Source of the DNA: an uncultured Oscillospiraceae bacterium | Lineage (GTDB): Bacteria; Bacillota; Clostridia; Oscillospirales; Ruminococcaceae | Assembly (NCBI GenBank): GCA_900547015.1 | Contig: URFD01000050.1 | Location: forward strand, 1-10,916 | Reading direction: 5' to 3' | DNA length: 10,916 nt | Shown here: positions 5,632 through 10,916 of the stretch, in pieces | Position numbering within the stretch: the first letter of the stretch is position 1 | How the letters are laid out: the number at the start of each line of letters is the position of its first letter | Translations under genes and position numbers: made by a program | The notes under the pieces: generated by a model | The model's database searches: none | The model's input: the letters and a program-made list of their open reading frames with translations, nothing else | Told to the model about the DNA's origin: nothing

Positions 5632-6534
5632 ATGGAAAAGATTAGAGCAGTGATTGTCGGATACGGCAATATTGGACAGTATGCACTGGAAGCAGTTCAG
5701 GCAGCCAAGGATTTTGAGCTGGTTGGCGTAATCCGCCACGGAGCGCAGGCGCAGCAGCCAAAGGAGCTGGACGGAATCTGTGTGGTGGATTCGGTGGAAA
5801 AGCTCCCGGTGAAGCCACAGGTGGCACTGCTGTGTCTGCCAACCCGCTCGGTGGAGGAGCAGGCAAAGCAGTATCTGGCACAGGGAATCAACACGGTGGA
5901 CAGCTTTGATATTCATACCAAAATCTGGGAGCTGCGCTGCTCGCTGGATGCCGCAGCCAAACAGTCGGGAGCGGTATCGGTCATCTCCGCAGGCTGGGAC
6001 CCCGGCTCTGATTCGGTGGTTCGCACTCTGCTGGAGGCCTGCGCACCGAACGGAATCACCGACACCAACTTTGGCCCGGGCATGAGCATGGGTCACTCGG
6101 TAGCGGCAAAGGGCAAAGACGGGGTCAAGGCGGCGCTTTCCATGACCATTCCGCTGGGAACGGGCATCCACAGAAGAAACGTGTATCTTGAGCTGGAGGA
6201 TGGAGCGGACTTTGAAACGGTCAAGCGCTCGATTCTGGAGGACGATTACTTTAAGCACGACGAGACCCATGTGATAGTAGTTCCTTCGGTGGAGGCTTTG
6301 ATGGACAAGGGCCACGGGGTCAATCTGGTGCGCAAGGGCGTGTCCGGAATGACCCACAACCAGCTGTTTGAGTTCAATATGAAAATCAACAACCCGGCGC
6401 TGACCTCTCAAATTATGGTGGCCTGTGCAAGAGCAACCCTCTGCCAGCAGCCGGGATGCTATGTGATGCCGCAGCTGCCGGTGATGGATTTGCTGCCGGG
6501 AACGCTGGAAGAAAAAATCAGACGACTGGTTTAA
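5632..6534 (+). CDS. ddh: meso-Diaminopimelate D-dehydrogenase
   Basis: This NADPH-dependent enzyme makes meso-diaminopimelate from L-tetrahydrodipicolinate and ammonia in one step, supplying lysine and the peptidoglycan cross-linking residue. From ATG 5632 the protein has 300 residues, slightly shorter than the ~320-326 of well-known members. It shows the Rossmann glycine motif G10-Y-G-N-I-G15, a CLPT segment (68-71) after the core beta strands, the family stretch SAGWDPG (119-125), FGPGMSMGHS (147-156), and a C-terminal NNPALTS (253-259) that matches the family's substrate-domain end. I chose 5632 because AAGGG (5617-5621) lies about 10 nt upstream and the family N-terminus begins MxKIRxxIVGYG. 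The TTG at 5575 would add a leader-encoded tail across the tandem repeat, and ATG 5623 is too close to the ribosome binding site. It has its own promoter, and the Nudix gene follows with no terminator between. Confidence 0.93.
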   Translation: MEKIRAVIVGYGNIGQYALEAVQAAKDFELVGVIRHGAQAQQPKELDGICVVDSVEKLPVKPQVALLCLPTRSVEEQAKQYLAQGINTVDSFDIHTKIWELRCSLDAAAKQSGAVSVISAGWDPGSDSVVRTLLEACAPNGITDTNFGPGMSMGHSVAAKGKDGVKAALSMTIPLGTGIHRRNVYLELEDGADFETVKRSILEDDYFKHDETHVIVVPSVEALMDKGHGVNLVRKGVSGMTHNQLFEFNMKINNPALTSQIMVACARATLCQQPGCYVMPQLPVMDLLPGTLEEKIRRLV

Positions 6535-6596
6535 TCAGCACACTGCCGGGCAGGCAAAAATAAGAAAATAGGAAATTGAACGAAAGGGGAAGAAGA

Positions 6597-7115
6597 ATGT
6601 CGGAATACTGGGATATTTATGACATGAATCGAAACAAAACAACGCGCACCCATCTGCGCGGGGAACCCATCCCGGATGGGGACTACCATCTGGTGGTTCA
6701 AATCTGGATCTACAACAAAGAGGGAAAGGTTTTGATGACCCAGCGTCATCCGGATATCCCGTTCGGGCTCAAGTGGTCCTGTACGGGCGGCTCTGTTTTG
6801 GCAGGAGAGGAGCCGCTGGCGGCGGCAGTGCGGGAAACCCGCGAGGAAACCGGCATCCTGTTGGAGCCGCAGGAGCTGATTCTGTTGGAACAGGAGCGTC
6901 GTCTGCACAGCTTTATGGATACCTTTGTGGTGTTTCGGGATGTCGCGGACAGCGAAATCGTGATGCAGCCGGAAGAGGTGGTCGATTTTTGCTGGGTGGA
7001 CGAGGAAGGATACCGCAGAATGGAAGAACAGGGAATCCTGTATCCGGCATTGAAAAATTTTTATGAGACCTATCGTCCGATGCTCCAGCGGGCGCGGGCA
7101 AGCAGCAGATCGTAA
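6597..7115 (+). CDS. Nudix hydrolase
   Basis: A 172-residue Nudix-family hydrolase, expected to cleave a nucleoside diphosphate linked to another moiety. The Nudix box is complete at residues 65-87: G65-x5-E71-x7-R79-E80-x-R-E-E84-x-G-I, with the metal-binding glutamates in place. The stretch before it, around residues 30-64, has the beta strands and the QRHPDIP...WSCTGG pattern seen in Nudix proteins of the isopentenyl-diphosphate isomerase-like or YfcD-like branch. The substrate cannot be read from sequence. I chose ATG 6597 because AAAGGGGAAG lies just upstream; the TTG at 6576 would add seven residues and place the ribosome binding site inside the gene. It is 62 nt downstream of ddh and probably in the same transcript. 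The minus-strand HPr gene converges on it, with the shared inverted repeat at 7125-7157 between them. Confidence 0.93.
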   Translation: MSEYWDIYDMNRNKTTRTHLRGEPIPDGDYHLVVQIWIYNKEGKVLMTQRHPDIPFGLKWSCTGGSVLAGEEPLAAAVRETREETGILLEPQELILLEQERRLHSFMDTFVVFRDVADSEIVMQPEEVVDFCWVDEEGYRRMEEQGILYPALKNFYETYRPMLQRARASSRS

Positions 7116-7157
7116 AAAACAAAGGAAGGGCGTCAGAATCTGATTCTGACGCCCTTC
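7112..7157 (-). terminator. Terminator between convergent genes
   Basis: GAAGGGCGTCAGAATC (7125-7140) and GATTCTGACGCCCTTC (7142-7157) form a perfect 16-bp inverted repeat around a single base, so the real loop is 3-5 nt. Read on the minus strand it is followed by CTTTGTTTTTT, a good U tract ending the HPr/GH43 transcript. Read on the plus strand the following bases (GTGGATGCTTTGTTATTTT) are less T-rich, so it may also stop the ddh-Nudix transcript but less well. An outer AACAAAG (7118-7124)/CTTTGTT (7165-7171) pair can extend the stem past a bulge. Confidence 0.9.
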
Positions 7158-7169
7158 GTGGATGCTTTG

Positions 7170-7400
7170 TTATTTTACGATAAACGGCTTGATGTCGTTG
7201 AGGAAATCCGCACAGTCAACCGAGTGAACTTCCATCTCAATCTCCTTGGAAAGGTCAAGGCTGAAAATACCCATGATGGATTTTGCATCCACGCAGTAGC
7301 GCCCGGAATGCAGGTCCACATCTCCGGGCACAGTGGCCGCAATGCGGTTAAACTCTTTCACTTCACCAATGCTGTTCAGCCGGATGGTAACACTTGCCAT
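7170..7400 (-). CDS. HPr-family protein lacking the phospho-histidine (Crh-like)
   Basis: This 76-residue protein has the size and fold pattern of HPr, the phosphocarrier of the phosphotransferase system. The regulatory serine segment is well kept as K40-S41-I-M-G-I-F-S-L (40-48), the equivalent of Ser46 that HPr kinase phosphorylates. The other hallmark, the GIHARPA segment with the catalytic His15, is absent: the aligned stretch reads SIGEVKEF (10-17). This resembles Bacillus Crh, which lacks His15 but keeps Ser46 and acts only in catabolite repression. The protein thus probably cannot carry phosphate for sugar uptake; a regulatory role is an inference by analogy. The start is set by AAAAAGGAG about 10 nt upstream. 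It lies 60 nt downstream of the GH43 gene on the same strand, with no clear promoter in the gap, so it may be read from the glycosidase transcript. Codon use is mixed between the left and right blocks. Confidence 0.82.
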   Translation of the reverse strand: MASVTIRLNSIGEVKEFNRIAATVPGDVDLHSGRYCVDAKSIMGIFSLDLSKEIEMEVHSVDCADFLNDIKPFIVK

Positions 7401-7460
7401 TGCCAGTTTGCTCTCCTTTTTGCCGCGGGCATCTGCGGTGTTCTGCCGCCAAAAGCCCGG

Positions 7461-8984
7461 CTAAAATGTAATGTTCAGCTGCTTGATGCAGGCAGCATCC
7501 CCTTTGGTGCCGCCGCGGGCGTACAGGGCCAGGCGCGCGCCGGTCCAGGTTGCCTTGGCAACGGGTTGGGCTCCCCCCAGCGGCACTGCGGTGCCATCTG
7601 CTGCCAGCAGGGCATACTGCACCTGCTTGGCAGCCGTTATTTTCATTGTAACGGTTATTTCATCCGTGTCAACCATTTTTTCGGCAAGGATCGTTTCTTC
7701 TGCATCGCCGGTGGGGGCAAGGTCTTTCACCATGCCCTGTACCAACTGCACGGTGCAGCCCTGCGCGGTGCGGCAGAGCTCAATGGCGGAATATTTCTGC
7801 CCCATCACGCTAAGCCCTACTTTAGCTCCGGCGCCGCACCCGGCCAGGCCAAGGGTAACGTTTGCGGTAAAATCCGCTGCAGGCAGCATCTGACTGAGCA
7901 CATTGGGCTGCCGCCACAAACTTCCGCTGGCCCCGCAGACCAGATGCAGTGCATCCCCTGCCACCGGGCGCAGCCAGGCTTCGGGCTGGGGGTTGGCCTG
8001 CCATTGCCATTGCAGGCCGGGCTTGCCGTTTGTAAAGCTGTCCCCTATTTGCAGGCCGGGACCAGCTTCGCCTTTGGGGCAGTCCCACTCGGTCACCGGC
8101 TCGCCGATGCCATCGCCGTTTTGTTCCAGGCCGATGAACGGCCAATCGCTGTGCCAGCACATAGGCTGCAGGTGTACCACGCGGCCCAGTTCAAACCGGT
8201 CCTGGAAATGCAGGAACCAATCGCTGCCGTCCGGTGCCGTGACCCACGCGCCCTGGTGGGGGCCATTGATGGAGCTGGCCCCCTGGTGCATGACGATTTT
8301 TTCCTCATACGGGCCGTACACATTGCGGGCGCGCAGCACGGTCTGCCAGCCGTATTCCACACCGCCTGCCGGGATAAAGATGTAATACCAGCCGTTGCGC
8401 TTGTACATTTTGGGGCCTTCGGCGGTGGGCTGGCTCAGGGTACCATCAAACACGATGGGGCCGTCCTCCACCACTTCCAGCGTTTCGGGATCCAGGCGGG
8501 AAAGCTGGATCTTGTGCTTAATGCCGCAGCGGCTTTTGGCAAAGGCGTGGGCCATATACACGCTGCCGTCATCGTCCCACAGGGGGCAGGGATCGATCCA
8601 CCCGCTGGCGGATTTTACGCAGTGCAGCGCACTCCAGGGGCCGGCGGGGTCGGTGGCTTCGGTGTAAAAAATGCCCTCGTCCGGCAGGGGAATGAATGCA
8701 TAGAACCTGCCCGCATGGTAGCGCAGCGCCGGGGCCCAGGTGCCGCAGCCATGGGCGGGCTGGGCATAGCGGTCAAACGGCAGACGCTCCACGCAGTTGC
8801 CGATGCGCTCCCAGTGGACAAGATCCTTGCTGTGCAGCACCGGCACGCCGGGCAGGTAGGTAAAGCTGGAAGAGATCAGGTAATAGTCCTTCCCCACGCG
8901 GATGGCGTCGGGGTCACTGAAATCCATGGGCAGCACCGGGTTCTGGTAGCAGCCATTTTTGATATCGGTCACATAACGGTCCAT
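7461..8984 (-). CDS. Glycoside hydrolase family 43, cytoplasmic beta-xylosidase/arabinofuranosidase-like
   Basis: A 507-residue GH43 enzyme, likely removing xylose or arabinose from short hemicellulose oligosaccharides inside the cell, since no signal peptide is present. The five-bladed propeller domain (about 12-300) shows the inverting catalytic triad expected of the family: the base D24 in NPVLPMDFSDPD, the pKa-modulating aspartate D131 in SGWIDPCP, and the acid E189 in TAEGPKMY. H243, in INGPHQGAW, fits the active-site histidine seen in many members. Residues from about 315 to the end form a second domain resembling the beta-sandwich C-terminal domain of GH43 beta-xylosidases, finishing in QLNITF. 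The substrate cannot be settled by eye. The ATG has AAAGGA upstream, lying within the last codons of the preceding gene (5 nt separate stop and start), so translation is probably coupled. Codon use differs from the left-hand genes. Confidence 0.92.
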   Translation of the reverse strand: MDRYVTDIKNGCYQNPVLPMDFSDPDAIRVGKDYYLISSSFTYLPGVPVLHSKDLVHWERIGNCVERLPFDRYAQPAHGCGTWAPALRYHAGRFYAFIPLPDEGIFYTEATDPAGPWSALHCVKSASGWIDPCPLWDDDGSVYMAHAFAKSRCGIKHKIQLSRLDPETLEVVEDGPIVFDGTLSQPTAEGPKMYKRNGWYYIFIPAGGVEYGWQTVLRARNVYGPYEEKIVMHQGASSINGPHQGAWVTAPDGSDWFLHFQDRFELGRVVHLQPMCWHSDWPFIGLEQNGDGIGEPVTEWDCPKGEAGPGLQIGDSFTNGKPGLQWQWQANPQPEAWLRPVAGDALHLVCGASGSLWRQPNVLSQMLPAADFTANVTLGLAGCGAGAKVGLSVMGQKYSAIELCRTAQGCTVQLVQGMVKDLAPTGDAEETILAEKMVDTDEITVTMKITAAKQVQYALLAADGTAVPLGGAQPVAKATWTGARLALYARGGTKGDAACIKQLNITF

Positions 8985-8989
8985 TGCTT

Positions 8990-10916
8990 TTATCCTTTCT
9001 TGTGTTCGATTTCCAGCAGCAGCTCACATGCAGCTTCCAGCACGCAGGCGGAAGCCCACAGATTGTGGCTGAACCAGCTGCTGAACGGTCTGCCATCACT
9101 GAAGCGCTCCACATCCAGCCCATCGCTGGGGCACCAGCGTTCCGACAAAATGCCGTAACGGCCATAGCCGGTGGCTGCGGGGTACAGTTCCAGGCATTGC
9201 AACATCCAGGCGGCAGAATCCGCCGCGCGGCTGGCGTAATAGCCGTCACCCGTCACCCGTGCCAGATAGCGCAGGTCCGTGTCAATAATAACCCCCATGG
9301 GGTGGATATGCGGGTTGGAAACCGAGGTAACGGCGCCGCCGCAGGCGGACCACCCCTGGTTCAGCGGGGTGTGCTCCGGGTAGGTCTTGTAGCCATAGCG
9401 CCACAGGAACTCGTACCCGGCGCTGTCTTTCATATATTGCAGGAATTCGGCCTTGCCGGTCTGCTCATACAGCAGGCGGCTGCCGCGCATGAAGGCCAGG
9501 TTGCCCTCCTCATCCACGGCTTTCCAGGTGTCCATGGGGGTACCGTAACAGTTCAGGTCCTTGACAAAGGTATGGTAGTAATGCAGCGCCTTTTCGGCGG
9601 AGTGCAGGCAGCGTTCTTCGCCGGTCAGGCGGTAGAGGTAAACCAGCGCCGGGGCAAACCAGCAGCCCGCAAAGCCGCTCCAATCCAGCACTTTGCGTTC
9701 CTGGGTGGAGTAAGTATAGCCGAAAGCGCCGTCTGCGCGCTGCAGATCCATGACGGTATGCAGCACCTTTTGGGCTGCATCCATCCATTTGGCCGGGCAG
9801 GGTTTGCCGTTTTGGTGCAGATAATCCATCGTTTTGGTCAGGTAGTGGACGGCGCTGCCCACTGTATAGGCACAGTGGCAGTCTTTGACCAGGCCGTACC
9901 CGGTCCACCAGCCGTTCACCTGGCTGCCCGCGGCATTGGGGGCCATCAGGTCGTTCAGCAGGCCGGAATTTTCGTTATACGCATCGGCAATGCGGTCAAA
10001 CAGCTGTTCGCCACTCATGGCCGCGGCCAGCGGCGCTTCGGCATCCGCGCCAAGGGCATCGCGGCAGAGCACCAGCGGATAGGCCAGCACGCCGCCACCC
10101 GTCCAGCCGATCTCCGTCACCAGCCGCCAGGGGCGCATTTCGGTCTCCCTGGGCGGGCGGCAGCAGCGGTTGGTATACTCCCCCGCCGCCGCGTCAAAGT
10201 TCTGGTAGGCAAAGGTGTCCAGCATACCCTGCACGGCCTGGCGCAGGGTATTGCGGGGGACGGCGCGATCCTGGTGGCGGGCGTATTCCTGCCGGATGAT
10301 CTCATGCAGCTCGGTTCGCGGGCCGCTGTGCAGGTAGATCCTGCCGCTGGTCTGCGCCTTGCAGGCCATGCTGCGGGTGGACGGCGCCGGGGTGGAGCGG
10401 TTTTTGAAGGTGGTGGGGTCGTTGGTGTACCCCAGGCTGATGCCGAACGCATCCGGCAAAGCGGCAAACACACCGTTGCGGATGATCCCGGCCTCGCTTT
10501 CGCTGTAGGGTTCCACCGCAGCGGCGGCCACTCCGCCGTCCCAGCAGAGGGCGGCGAGCGGCATGGCGGCGCGGTCCGCACGGAATTCCCACAGCGGCGC
10601 ACAGAACGCCACCTCGTGGTGGTCCTTCGTCAGCAATGGAAATTCGCCGGGTTTGGCTTCCGCGGCGTGGTTATCGCCGTAAATATTGCAGGGGATCACA
10701 TGGAAATAATCGCTCTGCCCCGGCACAGCCAGCCACATGCGCAGCTGGGTGGGGTTGGGCGCATCCATTTGCAGGGTGTAGCACAGCGTATCGCCAGCGG
10801 GGGTGAACTGCGCACTGTAATGCGCACCGTTCAGCGTCCAGTCAAAGCCGGACTGTGTGCAGGCAGTTTCCGGCACTGGCACCCAGGCATCCTCGATCCG
10901 GCAGGCAAAGCTGACG
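8990..10916 (-). CDS. Large six-hairpin glycosidase-like protein, partial at its N-terminus
   Basis: The frame is open to the right edge, so the gene is cut: at least 641 residues are encoded and the real start lies outside. A GTG at 10882 is not the start, because the frame continues upstream with protein-like sequence. The first ~200 visible residues look beta-rich. From about residue 210 there are repeating helical segments with aromatic and glycine turns (for example WTGYG, WSGFAGCWFAP, LNQGWSACGG, WFSHNLWAS), the pattern of an (alpha/alpha)6 barrel as in six-hairpin glycosidases or polysaccharide lyases. I cannot assign a CAZy family, and no catalytic acid is certain. The gene ends 5 nt before the GH43 start, so the two are almost certainly one operon acting on the same polysaccharide-derived substrate. 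No signal peptide can be judged because the N-terminus is missing. The sequence is GC-rich with right-block codon use. Confidence 0.7.
   Translation of the reverse strand, partial: VSFACRIEDAWVPVPETACTQSGFDWTLNGAHYSAQFTPAGDTLCYTLQMDAPNPTQLRMWLAVPGQSDYFHVIPCNIYGDNHAAEAKPGEFPLLTKDHHEVAFCAPLWEFRADRAAMPLAALCWDGGVAAAAVEPYSESEAGIIRNGVFAALPDAFGISLGYTNDPTTFKNRSTPAPSTRSMACKAQTSGRIYLHSGPRTELHEIIRQEYARHQDRAVPRNTLRQAVQGMLDTFAYQNFDAAAGEYTNRCCRPPRETEMRPWRLVTEIGWTGGGVLAYPLVLCRDALGADAEAPLAAAMSGEQLFDRIADAYNENSGLLNDLMAPNAAGSQVNGWWTGYGLVKDCHCAYTVGSAVHYLTKTMDYLHQNGKPCPAKWMDAAQKVLHTVMDLQRADGAFGYTYSTQERKVLDWSGFAGCWFAPALVYLYRLTGEERCLHSAEKALHYYHTFVKDLNCYGTPMDTWKAVDEEGNLAFMRGSRLLYEQTGKAEFLQYMKDSAGYEFLWRYGYKTYPEHTPLNQGWSACGGAVTSVSNPHIHPMGVIIDTDLRYLARVTGDGYYASRAADSAAWMLQCLELYPAATGYGRYGILSERWCPSDGLDVERFSDGRPFSSWFSHNLWASACVLEAACELLLEIEHKKG

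Noticed and set aside
7158..9158. A 666-codon plus-strand frame through the HPr and GH43 region
   Set aside because: It spans two genes and an intergenic gap on the other strand, begins within the terminator arm, and shows no domain. GC-rich genes commonly leave such long antisense frames open.

Overview
The window reads as a piece of a Firmicutes (class Clostridia) chromosome, most likely an anaerobic gut Oscillospirales/Ruminococcaceae-type bacterium. The signs are a group B-type [FeFe] hydrogenase with a small thioredoxin-like iron-sulfur partner, a meso-diaminopimelate dehydrogenase, an HPr-like protein of a type seen in clostridia, strong AGGAG-type ribosome binding sites and sigma-A-type promoters. 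The genus is an inference and cannot be fixed from this sequence alone.

Layout. Positions 1-2142 form a transcription unit: a good promoter (34-63), a ~150-nt leader with several possible stems including a pseudoknot, a thioredoxin-like [2Fe-2S] protein (222-515), the [FeFe] hydrogenase (571-2094) and a strong terminator (2112-2142). Next is a secreted D-Ala-D-Ala carboxypeptidase of the PBP5/DacF type (2227-3417). A promoter at 3524-3552 drives glucose-6-phosphate isomerase (3635-4978) and probably a small P-loop protein of unknown function (5040-5462), ending at a terminator (5474-5507). A further promoter (5529-5557), with an unusual leader carrying a hairpin and a 12-bp tandem repeat, drives diaminopimelate dehydrogenase (5632-6534) and a Nudix hydrolase (6597-7115). 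A 16-bp perfect inverted repeat (7125-7157) closes this side and also the opposing genes.

From 7170 to the right edge everything is on the minus strand. In transcription order there is a large protein, cut by the window edge, that resembles an (alpha/alpha)6-barrel carbohydrate-active enzyme; a cytoplasmic GH43 glycosidase 5 nt downstream; and an HPr-like protein that lacks the phosphorylated histidine but keeps the regulatory serine region. The first two look like a coupled hemicellulose-oligosaccharide utilisation pair.

The genes left of ~7200 and those right of ~7460 differ clearly in codon use (GGA glycine codons are common on the left and absent from the GH43 stretch I counted; CCC proline dominates on the right). 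The right block is therefore either acquired DNA or the result of an assembly join near the HPr gene. The most interesting points are the hydrogenase operon leader, the Cys-to-His change in its small iron-sulfur protein, the possible translational switch ahead of ddh, the Crh-like HPr homologue and the unassigned glycosidase-like protein.
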